64,000 bases of DNA from contig CAVNZM010000007.1 in assembly GCA_963693365.1 (NCBI GenBank), positions 5,766,001-5,830,000 on the forward strand. Direction: 5' to 3'. The translations under genes and the position numbers were made by a program. Positions 52,255 to 64,000 of this stretch are shown here, one piece after another (positions within the stretch are counted from its first letter, which is position 1; every line of letters starts with the position of its first letter). Source of the stretch: Amoebidium appalachense. Its lineage: Eukaryota > Ichthyosporea. The notes under the pieces were generated by a model. The model had not been told where the DNA came from, made no database searches, and worked only from the letters and a program-made list of their open reading frames with translations.

Positions 52255-52500
52255 ACACACCGTGACGCCCGCACACGCAGACATTCACGCGCACACTCGC
52301 CGTGACTGTCACACGTGCACACACGTGCACACGTCTAAGTGCACTACACGCATTGGACACACATCCTCATGAACTAAACACCACTACCCGTTGCTACTAG
52401 AATTCCTCATGCACAAGTCCCACATTCGAGTTACACAAAGAGAGCCCCTGACTGCCCCACACACACACCAGGATGAAATTGTGCACACGCGCACACTCTT

Positions 52501-52535
<35 letters not shown>

Positions 52536-54061
52536 ACACACACACAGATTCACAGACACACAGACACACACACACAGAGAGAAATAAAACACACAAGCAC
52601 ACAAACACACACATGCAAATACACACACAACATACACACACAGACACAGGCACACACTGAGACGCACACGCGTACGCACGGAAATCAAACACACAAACAC
52701 ACAAACACACACACACAAATGCACACAATACACACACTGTTTGAGTTACTATGGGCTGCTATTAGTAAACATAATGATGTCTACTGTGTTAGTAAGCGTT
52801 CCGGTCAGTAAATTTACTTGGAGCCGGTAAGGCATATATATCAGCTCTTGCCCATGCAGGTATTTTTGGTTGAGCAAATTGGGGATTGGAATTGAACTCC
52901 GAGTAGGATTGGTGGATGCCTGTCGTAGAATACACATGGACGGTAGTGGTGGTGGTGTGTTTGAGTGTGTGTGTGTGTGTGGTGGCCATGGGGTTGGGTA
53001 GGGTGGGCGTGGGGTTGGGGGGATGGGGGCATTGGCGCAGGCACGGGAGGGCAATAGGTGGTTATCACCATAAAACTTGCAAATTTCAGCACAGCGTTGT
53101 CAGCATCCGGGAATTTTTTCGCCCAAGTGCAGGCTTTTGCACTGTAACAGTTAAAGGTCGGCAAAGTCATCATATGGTGTACATCAGAAAAAGTTTGCCC
53201 GAGCCCATGTGCTCGTCATATAAATGCTGTTTGCTGTACATAACGGGCTGTATATCATTACGGTGGTAGAAATGCTAACTTAATGTGGCAGCAAAATGCA
53301 ATAACGAGTGGTGCTAACCTTAGTTAGTTACACCTGGTATTGAAATACATATATGCTCTAACGTTAACACACAGTGGATTTGGCCCACTCGTAAATTGTA
53401 TATGTAAATCATGAGTGGACATAACACACCATGTGTGGCTTGACCGTTGTCAATTTTTTCTTTTATCTGAAATTCTGTCACATGCATTTTCTTTGATTTG
53501 AAATTCTGTGACGGTCACATGTATTACACGGTGCATTCGAAATAACGTCAAATCATGAACATAGTGCCGTATAATACATTCAAAAATAATTCCAAGTCAC
53601 ATATTACGCATACAAATATATCTGCCACCTAGCTAGTGCTATAACGTTTGCCACAACATCAACACATCAATATTAACCGTGACACGTACACTGCAGATTG
53701 TGCCATTGATGAGTATATATGACAATACATACATAGTACTGTAATTACCATTTTTACACTTTGCTTATTCGCTGTTGAAAAACGGTGAACATCCAGTCAC
53801 CAACTTGAACCTTACAGAGTTACAGAGTTGTGCGCTTAAATCTGCCGCCGAATCCTGCACTCACCTACCACCATGTACACTGGCACACATGTACCCGCGC
53901 CGGTGCAGGATCACCCAGCCGACCGGTGCTGGCAGCCTGGCAGTTTCAAGTCCTGCGAGGAATGTTTGGACACTATGCACTGAAGACTTGGATTGGTCAA
54001 CCTTTGTCTCGATTAGATCTATTCGACTTATTTGCCAATCATCATGCGAAAATCGGGCAGG

Positions 54062-54196
54062 TGTATGAGTGAGATTGTCCCACAATCACACGCATATGAA
54101 TTTGTACTTGGAGTCAGAGGCAGAGACCAGATCCGCCGAGACCCTGCCCGAGCCTCATGGCTCCCCCTATACTATGCCGCTGATTACGCTCATATA
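54062..54196. repeat. Direct repeat copy 1 (135 bp)
   Basis: Appears identical to 54293-54427 base for base; begins TGTATGAGTGAGATTGTCCC and ends GATTACGCTCATATA. A 96-bp unique spacer separates the copies. Confidence 0.9.
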
Positions 54197-54292
54197 TGGT
54201 AGCAGAGACAGCCCGACCGCCCTCTGATGGCCTAGCCGCTTTCCACTGCGCACTGCTATGAGCTCGGGGCGAGCTCACTCCCGCCGCCGAGA

Positions 54293-54427
54293 TGTATGAG
54301 TGAGATTGTCCCACAATCACACGCATATGAATTTGTACTTGGAGTCAGAGGCAGAGACCAGATCCGCCGAGACCCTGCCCGAGCCTCATGGCTCCCCCTA
54401 TACTATGCCGCTGATTACGCTCATATA
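54293..54427. repeat. Direct repeat copy 2 (135 bp)
   Basis: Second copy of the repeat at 54062-54196, offset 231 bp. Confidence 0.9.
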
Positions 54428-54949
54428 CAGGGTCGGGCTGGATCGCCCTTTGGCCAATCGTAACGGACAATTTCTTAATCGTAACGGGTCGGGTGGGCTC
54501 TTGAGGAGCTGCAAGCCCCGCCTACAAAATAAAACGCGGCACGCCCCTCCAGTCGCTAAACTCAAAATAAGTGTTTTTACAAATTGAGTACCGCAAGATT
54601 ACAATCCCTGGAAACTTATCGGGGCTCGATATTGCACATGAGAAGCGCTGTAGATATGTTCTTGGGGGGGAATGTGCTGTTCTTGAACAGAAATATTGAA
54701 AAATAGGGGAAATTACATATTCAAGCGCTTATAATGCTACACACCTGATACGAAAGCTGTTACGACGGTACCCTGACCTTATTCCTATTCGTATCGGGGT
54801 CTCTCGTTAATCGTGATTACGACGATTTTTTTTCGTAATCCCTACCCTGAAATCGGGGTGCAGGATAAACCAATAAAACGTAGAATTGGTGAAGGCAGCT
54901 GTGGCATTTTTCCTGTATATCGCGGCATGCGCATTATTACATCTTCGTG

Positions 54950-55256
<307 letters not shown>

Positions 55257-55379
55257 GCACACAATTGTGCAAACACACACCGTTACCACTCACTGTGACA
55301 CACACGGGCACACACACCGTGACACACCCACCTCTCTCTCCCTTTCTATCTCTCTCTCGCTCGAACCTCTCTCAATTCT

Positions 55380-55682
<303 letters not shown>

Positions 55683-56657
55683 ACATTACTGACACCGATG
55701 ATGTGCTGGCACACACCTGTACACTTGATCTCCCAATCCTTTTATCCCCTCTCACTCCCTGTTTACCCCCCCCACCCCACCCCACACCCCCTCTTGCATA
55801 GGCACGTGCATGCACGCATTCAATACGACACAAACACACACACACACACATACATGTATGTATATATGCATGTCACAGAAGACACAAATGTATGTGACCA
55901 GGCCAAGAAGACACAGACAGACACGAAGCCGCGTGACACCCACAGGAACACACACACACACAACTTGAACTGTTGAATTGGCGCGGGAGGGGAGGGGGAG
56001 GGGGGAGGGGGGGGAGGAAGTAAACGGCATTGCCACATTTGAAAAAACTTGATGCAATGAGTGGAGGCCGGGGAGTGTGTGTGTTTGTGGGTTGATGGGT
56101 GGGTGGGTGGGGGGTGGAAGGGGGGGGGGGGGGGGGGGGGGGGGGATATCCACAATTGCAAGAGCACTGACCATGAGTATGTATACCTGAGGGAGCAACA
56201 GAGCTCCGGACAGGGCTGGTTACAAATGAGTTGGATGACTGTGTTGAGTGGGTACACTGACTCGATGTCCTACACCCACAACACCCCAACTGAGTATTGT
56301 TATCTAGGCAAATAGCTCTCCTTCAAAGAATAACTAATGATTTTTATATCCTCACGGAGCTCGAGGCATAAGCATAATCAACCTTGCACATGTGTCTTTT
56401 ACATCACCAAACCGAGAACGTTTCACACAAACTTAAAATAACCGGAATTGCGAAGCCAACACTATAGATTGCAAACATCTATGGCAAAAGTGATCGAAAA
56501 AAATTCCCAGCCCTCTAATCGTGTCCAATATTCATATGGGGCAAACCTCACGCAGCGGGTGTAAACCTTTGCACATTCTGAATTGTTCCAACTGTCTCTC
56601 CCTACACATGTTTATTATCCGAGGCATATTATTCAGCAGCAAACCCGGAAGATGGAA

Positions 56658-56697
<40 letters not shown>

Positions 56698-56884
56698 AAA
56701 AAAAAAAGAAAAGAAAAAACTGGATTGTCTCCTTTTACCCCTTCTCCCCCCCCCCCCCCCTCTCCAGGGGGGCACCAAAACCCGCCGACTTTATGTTTTA
56801 GAGGCTGTAGAAGAATTCATTTAAGTTAAAACACTCGTAGACCACCCCTAAACGGGTCACAAACCAGCATTTTGCACTGCACGA

Positions 56885-58292
56885 CTACTTTTCAGCAGCC
56901 CGCACGCACGTGTAAAAGGCGTTATTGTAATAGAACAACTCTCCCTGCACCACTTCCGGATAGGGTGTGAGCCCCTTGAACGGATTTTTCCTTCGGTCCC
57001 GCCACCACCTCCCCTCCCCACTTCTGCAACACCTCCTTATCGTCCTTTGCCTCAAATTTGTTGTAAGATGTGAAAACCGCCGGGATCTTTTTTTCAAACA
57101 TGACATGCACCGTTTTCTCCCATCCGTTCATTACCTCCGGCACAGGCATGTGAATTCCTGAGTTGAACGCCAGGACAATGGTCGGGGGAATCCAATACGG
57201 GCTTGCCGCATATTCGTGGTACTTTCCCCCGTAAAACATGTACGTGCGCTTTGCACCCAGCTTGTCGCACCGGGGACATGTGCCCATGTCCATCTCCGAA
57301 TTGAGCGCGTTTTTGTCCAAGATTATCGACAATTCCGGCCCGACGAAGACGACCAGCACTCGGCGCACATGCGGGAAAACATGCAAAACCTCCTCCCATA
57401 CGAGCGTTGGGGGGGCCTCGTAGTCTGCCGCGCCCACAATATGAACGACGATCTCCGTTTTCTTCTTGAGCTCCTCTTTGGAGTACAGCTCGGTCAAGCC
57501 CAACACAGTTGTAAGTGGTAAAGAAAGGTCGGACGACACCACATTCAAGAACCCCGGGACGAAATTTGGGACCGAGCGCCACGAGAAATACTGCTTCCAA
57601 TCGCTGGGTGGTTTAGACGCCAACCAATCAGCGGTGCCTTCTGGCGCGAAGGAAAGACGTTCCCCGTGCTCGCGGTGGTGTTTCAGATAAAGCAACTGCG
57701 AAATGTTTAGCACTTGATACTGTGGGCATGCGGACGATCCCTCGTGCCTCTGATGGTAATCATCCCAGCACGTCGTGCAAGCGAAACCCAGGCTGCACTT
57801 TGTGCACTGTTTCAGCTCCAATGACCAGTCGGCCCCTATGCCCGGGACATGAAAACACACGTGACACACTGGTGAATTGAAAACAATGGCTGACTCGGTT
57901 GCCAGTAACCTCCTCTCTGCCATTTTTTCCAGAATTCCCTGTACGCTTTGACGAAAGATCGCAACATCTGCCGCCCTGGTAGCGTTTCCGGTAGAGAATT
58001 TCCCGTCTGATACCAACATCTCTACCCACTCTTTCCTGCTCCGGTTATTACCATTCGCATACTCTTCCAAGCGCGCTGCCGCTGTAGCAATTGACACAGC
58101 TTCGCCAATTTTCGCTAAGAGTTTGCATGTTGGCTTGTGCTCGTTCCAATGTTTTAATTGACAGGCGCGGTCGCAGTACCATGCCAGTTTGCACCCTGTG
58201 CATCGCTTCAGAGGTGACTTCTGTGTCCCGCAGAAACTGCAGGCACAGCCTATAGAGGCGAGGTAGGTGATGCGGGCTGTGCTATTTCGCAT
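56885..58292 (-). CDS. MYND zinc finger / MSS51-like C-terminal domain protein, one frameshift near the end
   Basis: Single-exon gene. Start ATG at 58292. The MYND zinc finger covers residues 18-56: C18, C21, C31, C34, C40, C44, H52, C56 (CSFC...RCTGCKLAWYCDRACQ...H...C). A second Cys/His cluster, CHVC...CTKCSLGFACTTCWDDYHQRH, lies near residues 145-190. The rest (about 210-455) matches the MSS51-type C-terminal domain (EIVVHIVGAADYE, VLVVFVGPEL, ASPYWIPPTIVLAFNSGIHM, PAVFTSYN), found in yeast Mss51, a COX1 translation activator, and animal ZMYND17. The open frame runs on to 56922, but the family-like ending (NPFKGLTPYPE, LFYYNNAFYTCV) is in another frame and stops at 56885. One extra A in the A5 run at 56989-56985 explains it. 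Sequencing error or a recent mutation is possible. Whether it acts in mitochondria is unknown, and no presequence is obvious. Confidence 0.88.
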
Positions 58293-59428
58293 GTTGAATG
58301 TGTAGCTATAGTCAGTTGAGCTGATGATGGAATGTGATGAAAGTGTGCAGGAAACAGGAGGTCAAGAAGAATGTGAGAGAAAGTGGGGAATGACAAGTGA
58401 TAGTGCTATATGTACTCTATACGCCGGAGTAGTGCTCTGTGATAAGCACGCTAGCGTAGGGAGTCTCCGGAAAACTTGAGTTGAATTTGGGAGAGTTCAA
58501 AGTTATAGTTTCACTATAATCATAGAAGATGTAAGAAAGAAAGACTTGAGAGCAACAAGGGCCTCCAAAAAAAACAATCGGTAAATACTAACAATCTCAA
58601 TTTGTCTTGTCAACGTGTGTGCTATCATAGCGAGTGCACGTGTACTGTGTGTTTTGTTCACGGTGCGTGTTGTTATGTAACAACACACACGCACGCACCC
58701 ACGCACCCCCGCAAAATTGCCCGCTCCTGATATGGTACCCGGGCCCGTTGTTTCATTTGAGGTTGTGACTTGTGAGAAGTCCAAAATCAGCTAACGAATG
58801 TATTTGCTGATTGGACCACAAGAAATAGCTATATTTAGCAGGTGTAAATACCCAAATATGTCCAGTATTTAGGATCTGGCGCGGAGTCGCCGAGTCGGAC
58901 TATTTACACCTACACGTACGAGCTACACTTGAAGGTTATGTGCACAAACACAATGCCCGCAAGGCATGTGTTTTGTTTCCGTTTATTCTTTTTTATTTTC
59001 TGCGTGTGAGTAGTACGCCGTAGTACCAGTTGGATACATTAAATGTGCAATCATATGCACACGTTTACTTGCTATCATAACCCACGATATCTAGCACATG
59101 ATGAGCAAGCAGCGTCTCCACCAGCCACTACGAATGCAGATATGCGCGCCATTAGTCATCTGTACACGTTTCCCTTCCCAGACTTTTAAAGACGACGTGA
59201 TATAATGAGAAAAGCTACATCTGTTCCTTTGCACATGCATATTACATGCATGCATATGGTACACGTCTCTTATCACGCAACCCACATCACGCCCCCTACC
59301 GCCTCCTTGTACCGGTATTTTGGTTATACCAACATGCCTCCATCGCCACCACCCACCCCAACCCCATCCCTCACAATAAGAATTGTCAAATTGAAAGAGA
59401 AGGTGACAAGACAGAGAAACATTCCTCT
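58293..59428. other. Intergenic between MYND gene and fumarase 3' end
   Basis: It holds the MYND gene's upstream sequence and the fumarase 3' flank. Minus-strand AATAAA signals at 58987-58982 and 58997-58992 are about 430 nt beyond the fumarase stop. No coding exon is recognised. Confidence 0.5.
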
Positions 59429-59854
59429 TTAGTGGGACCACTCCTGGAAGAAGTCGTTGCCCTTATCATCCACCACGATGAAAGCAGGGAAGTTCTCGAC
59501 GTCAATCTTCCACACAGCCTCCATGCCGAGCTCGGGGTACTCAAGCACCTCGACCTTCTTGATGCAGTTCTTGGCAAGGATAGCTGCGGGCCCACCGATG
59601 GAGCCCAGGTAGAAGCCCTTGTTGTCCTTGCAGGCCTTGGTCACGGCCTTGCTGCGGTTGCCCTTGGCAAGACTGTGTGTGTGTGTGTGGAAAGGGGTGG
59701 AGGAGGACCAGGAGCACAGGCAGAAGCAGGAGAGAAGGGCGGGGGGGGGGGGGGGGGGGGGGGGGGGGGATGTTAGCATATCAAAACCACACGAGGGTCA
59801 GAACCTCCCTCCCCCCCCCCCCCCCCCCCCCCCCCCCAAGATATAACCCCCACT

Positions 59855-59885
<31 letters not shown>

Positions 59886-60063
59886 ACCAAAAAAGAAAAG
59901 TCCTCGGATCAACACATGCACAGGGACAAGACACACGTGCACTTGCTGGCTATGGATATCAGCAGACCTGTCCTACTTGCTTTCAGACTCTCGGGCCGGG
60001 TGTTTGCAGACGAATGTGGTTATATGTCAGGGATGAAGGGGCCATATTGAATAGCGAGGGGCA

Positions 60064-60106
<43 letters not shown>

Positions 60107-60393
60107 CTGAACCGAGAACGTATGTACTACAGAAACATAAAAGTGAAAGCATCTAGTAAGTAACGCTACTGACAATCGTAAGGAAGCGTCTGGAGCAATT
60201 TCTAGCTTTTGTGCATAGCATTTTGCGCGGATGTGCCAGCACACTCTATAGCAACAACACCAACAGCAATAATATACAAAATCAATGAATGTGTGCACGC
60301 GCACGCTTGCCTTTGTGTTTACGTGGTAACGGGTAGTGAATGGGGTTGGGCTGGGGGGGTGGTTGGTTGTGGAAGTGGTAGTGGCAGTGGTGG

Positions 60394-60427
<34 letters not shown>

Positions 60428-61818
60428 GACTTACGAGATCATGCTGCCACCGTGCTTCTGGAAGAGGTCGACATAAGAGTCCATGCGGCCGGCAGTGGTG
60501 GGACCAAACGAGCTGTGGAAAGAGTTCAGTCAGGTGTGAGCACACGGAGACCTCTGACTGGAGTGCGATGGGAGGGTAGGGTAGAACATGGCATCAGTTT
60601 GTTGCATATCTTCGAGATTTTGGGCTGTTTGTGCAAGAAGAGATTCTGTCGACACGGTGGATGAGTAGTGAATGGAATGCACTGTGCAACATCCAAGTGC
60701 CCCCCCCCCCCCCCCCCCCCTTCCCCCCCCCCCCCCCCCCCCCCCCCCCTCTCACACACACACACACACAAAACAAAAACAATTAATATACACAAACAAA
60801 GGGCCCGACGTGTCCCCTTGTGATCGTGCAGGAGTGTGTGTATGTGTATGGGACACTGTGGTGAATGTACGTGTCTTATCCTTTTCCATTTCTTTAGTTC
60901 GTTCTCTTCTAGTGATTTGTTCAGCTGAGTGTGTGCTTGTGCAATTGTGCGCGCCTGATCGTATATGGGTGTACGTCCGGGTGTCTTTGGGGGGAAGAGA
61001 GAGGGAGGGAGGGAAGCAGGGGGGGGGGGGGGGGATTTAGCATACCCAGAGGCCATGCCGGTGGGGGTCTTTGCTGGGCCAGCATAGTAGACAATGTGGT
61101 CCTTGATGTACTGCAGAGAGATATGGTGTGTCAGCAAGCACAGCAATATGCACTGGGGAGGAGGGGAGGGGCGGGGGAGGGGGGAGGGGGGAGGTAAAGG
61201 GTTTGAGGGGAAGAATGGAGTCTGTGTGTGCAGTTGCATTCAATTCCCATGTGTGGGAAGGGAAAGATAGACACTAGGACATGTTCACAGATTCAACTAG
61301 CAGAATATAGAATATGAAAGACTGTGGGGAAAAGGTGCGGTGGTGGGTGAACGAATGGATGAGTGCGTGGGTGTGTACATTCAAACCCTTTTGAAAAAAA
61401 GGTATGATGATTGTGGGTGGGTGGGTGGGTGGGTGCACTTGCGATTCGTGTATGCGTGTGTGCAAGTGTGCGCGTATGTACATCCAAATCGGTTTGGAAG
61501 ACGTGTGGTGGTGATTGTGCTGTGCTGGTGGGTGGATATAATTTTTCAATTTATGCCTGTGTGTCTCGCCAGGCATGTTTGGGAAAACGAATGGTGGTTA
61601 TGGGTGGGTGCGTTTTTCGATTCGTGTTTTCATGTCTGTCTGCGCGTGGCGTGTAAGTAAAATTTCTGCATATACCTGGGGCAGGCCCTGGCCGGCATCG
61701 ATCCTCTCCTTGAGCTTGGCGTGGGCAATGTCACGTGCCACCACCAGGGTACCGCTCAGCGACAGGCGGGTCTTGATCGGGTACTGGCTCAGCTGCCTGC
61801 TCACAACAAAAACATCAG

Positions 61819-61859
<41 letters not shown>

Positions 61860-61862
61860 TGT

Positions 61863-61902
<40 letters not shown>

Positions 61903-61966
61903 GTTATTATGCAGCACACACAAGTAGATCGCAATGACGAAAAACCGTGTAGGTATGCAAAGAGAG

Positions 61967-62005
<39 letters not shown>

Positions 62006-62420
62006 GAAGAATCATAGCAAAATTGGGGGGAGGGGGGCCACTGCTGAAACAATGACATTCAGCTTGCTCGGATGTGTTTGTGGTTCCGCACTCACTGCAA
62101 AGACGCCATCCTTGTTTGGATGAGGAGGAAGGGTATGCTCATGGGATTGAAGGAAAATAATTATGTTCGTTATTGATACAGACTACTACATATTTGTTGG
62201 CAAGTGTGTGCGCACAAGCACAAAGTGTATCAATGGCAAAGCACACGGATGCGCAATTATTGTAAGCAGGTGAGTGTGAGTGTGTGTGTCTGTGTGGGCG
62301 TGAGACCGTGTGTCCAGTTGTGCGTGGGCATGAGGTGTGCATGTGTGCATGTGTGCATGTTGTGTGTGTCTGTGTCTGTGTGTGTTGGGGGGGAGGAGCC
62401 GTAGGGAATGTGTGTTGGCG

Positions 62421-62469
<49 letters not shown>

Positions 62470-62807
62470 GGACTTGAGGATGTCTGCCATGGGCTGGTTG
62501 AGGTTCACATTCACCACGTCACTGCCAAGGTCAGACTGCAGAACACACACCCCAGTGTCAGCCACAACACTTACTGAAAAAATTTCCTTCATTCATTTGT
62601 TTACACACACATGCGCATGCATATATGAAAAATGTAAACAAACAAACAGTGCTCACATACAGAAACTAGCACATGCCTTCACTCCTATCCCTTCCACCCC
62701 AAAGTCTCGCAAAGCGCTCTATTCGTCATCCCCATATCCCCCCCCCCCCCCCCCCCCCCCCCACCACCACCACACACTCCCGTCATTCCCTTTCTCCCCA
62801 CCCCCAA

Positions 62808-62838
<31 letters not shown>

Positions 62839-62965
62839 GACACACACCTCCGTGATCTCGGGCAGGTACTTTGCTGGGTTTGTCTCGAGGGCCTCAATGA
62901 ACACACCTTCCTTGGTCATCTTGCCCAGAGCCTGACGATCGGCACTGCAAGACACACCAATGCCG

Positions 62966-63023
<58 letters not shown>

Positions 63024-63390
63024 ACGCGCAAACGTGGAAAAGGCCAGAGGTTAGCAAGAGAGGCCGGGAGGGGTGAAGGTATGACAATTTGGGGGGGAGA
63101 GGGGGGGAAGGGCTTTGAATGCGTCGTAAAGTACGAAGGAAACATGAACAACGAATAACACGATGCAGAGTGCAAACCATACATAAAGGGTATGCATAAT
63201 AATCAGAGCCCATCCTGGGGGAGGGCACGTACAGGGCAGGAGGCGCCGTGGCGGGGCAGACGGATGACTCTGACATCGTGGGCAAAGTACTTGCCGCCAA
63301 ACTGCGCACCAATGCCGGATTTCTGTAGCCCAGCAGGTGTCAGAGTCACAAAGCTACATGAAAAAGAATGATGTGGCCCAGAGATCAAAG

Positions 63391-63447
<57 letters not shown>

Positions 63448-64000
63448 CGAAACAAACAAAAAATCCTCAGGGCCACAAGCCAGGGAAGCCTCAGCTAGCT
63501 ACACAAGCACAAGGGCCACGTGGTGTTATTTCTGAATGGCAAATTTTCTGGAAATACCCAAACGTAAATTTCGGGGAATATCCCACCTGGCACAGCTTGT
63601 GAACCTGCTATACTATCACACGGACCACATGGTGATATTTCTAAAATATATCCAAACGTGAATTTCAGGGAATATCTCACCTAGCACAGCTTGTGGACCT
63701 ACTATACTATCACACGGACCACATGGTGATATTTCTTAAATATAAATAAACCTGATTTTCAGGAAATATCTCACCTGGCACAGCTTGTGAACCTGCTCCT
63801 CGAGCTCAATGTCCCTGAAAGCCCGGCCGAGGTTGTTGCCTGTGCACACAGTGCCCAAGTGTCAGCGGAATACCAATAGCATATACAAAAAAAACAAAAA
63901 AAACAAATACACACAGACATAGACAAGAACACGGTCACATACAAACACACACGCAAACACACAACACCACACCTACGGTGCTCTCCTGGTTACGTGCAAT
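59429..64000 (-). CDS. Class I (iron-sulphur) fumarate hydratase, 3' part, 9 exons in window
   Basis: Interconverts fumarate and malate using a [4Fe-4S] cluster. Exons (minus): 64000-63973 (5' cut by the window), 63839-63775, 63322-63233, 62967-62848, 62535-62470, 61792-61676, 61110-61046, 60512-60435, 59672-59429; all phases agree, giving the last 290 residues. Motifs in order: [55 protein letters not shown] (His and a cluster Cys region), [51 protein letters not shown] with the active-site Thr/Arg region, [31 protein letters not shown], and the ending [18 protein letters not shown]. These match E. coli FumA/B and kinetoplastid fumarases, not the class II enzyme of animals. Location (mitochondrion or cytosol) cannot be judged because the N-terminus is missing. 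No frame damage is seen. Confidence 0.95.
59736..59886. repeat. Poly-G and two poly-C runs in last fumarase intron
   Basis: About 30 G at 59739-59769 (poly-C in the transcript), then C runs at 59811-59837 and 59857-59885. Confidence 0.9.
61822..62000. repeat. (GA)n, poly-G and (CA)n tracts
   Basis: About 18 GA units, about 38 G (61863-61900), then (CA)n at 61970-62000, in the fumarase intron 61793-62469. Confidence 0.9.
63388..63438. repeat. Poly-C run, about 48 nt
   Basis: Uninterrupted C run in the fumarase intron 63323-63774; G-rich in the transcript. Confidence 0.95.
63511..63797. repeat. 94-bp tandem repeat covering a fumarase exon end and its donor
   Basis: Three copies of CACCTGGCACAGCTTGTGAA-type sequence start at 63584, 63678 and 63772 (period exactly 94), each followed by CCACATGGTGATATTTCT-like sequence. 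The right-most copy is the real 3' end of the exon 63839-63775 with its donor. The other two lie in the intron and carry the same exon-end/donor sequence. Confidence 0.9.

Noticed and set aside
63960-64000. Small separate open frame at the window edge
   Set aside because: The sequence continues the fumarase frame ([10 protein letters not shown]) and splices in phase to 63839.

Overview
This is nuclear DNA of an intron-rich eukaryote. Every gene but two (the MYND/MSS51 gene and the transposase) is split by GT-AG introns with exons of about 25-485 nt, and there are no bacterial-style operons or Shine-Dalgarno sites. Introns and intergenic DNA are full of (CA)n, (GA)n, poly-G and poly-C runs, some longer than 50 nt. 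The gene set points to a unicellular relative of animals (a holozoan, for example an ichthyosporean): an animal-architecture secreted transglutaminase, a KHDC4-like splicing factor, Aly/REF and a THAP-DDE transposon, together with a class I iron-sulphur fumarase and a large FadE/DmdC-like acyl-CoA dehydrogenase that animals lack. The placement is inference; no rRNA or other marker is present.

Layout. 391-8424 (-): ten-exon secreted transglutaminase, 712 aa, with Cys/His/Asp triad. About 9961-16356 (-): Aly/REF mRNA export adaptor. 16871-28777 (+): KHDC4-like KH-domain splicing factor, head-to-head with Aly/REF across a 514-bp shared promoter region. 28778-30589: no gene recognised. 30590-34217: candidate DNA transposon bounded by a 17-bp inverted repeat, holding an XPG/FEN1-like nuclease fragment with a tandem duplication (+) and a THAP-DDE transposase (-) with two frameshifts. 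34270-34877 (+): two-exon gene for a 61-aa membrane microprotein. 35560-41874 (+): ten-exon mitochondrial acyl-CoA dehydrogenase, 630 aa. 41875-45851: simple repeats, no gene seen. 45852-49079 (-): three-exon gene for an unrecognised 720-aa protein. 49080-56884: no gene recognised. 56885-58292 (-): MYND zinc finger/MSS51-like protein with one frameshift near its end. 59429-64000 (-): class I fumarate hydratase, whose 5' exons lie beyond the window.

The genes do not form one pathway. Two functional groupings stand out: mRNA processing and export (the divergent Aly/REF-KHDC4 pair), and mitochondrial carbon metabolism (acyl-CoA dehydrogenase and possibly fumarase). The most interesting features are the candidate transposon carrying a FEN1-like nuclease, E2F-like palindromic sites near several gene starts, and intron repeats that recreate splice sites (TGase and fumarase introns, and (CA)n tracts whose last CAG is the 3' splice site). 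All exon models were built by hand from reading-frame continuity and GT/AG sites, without transcript data.
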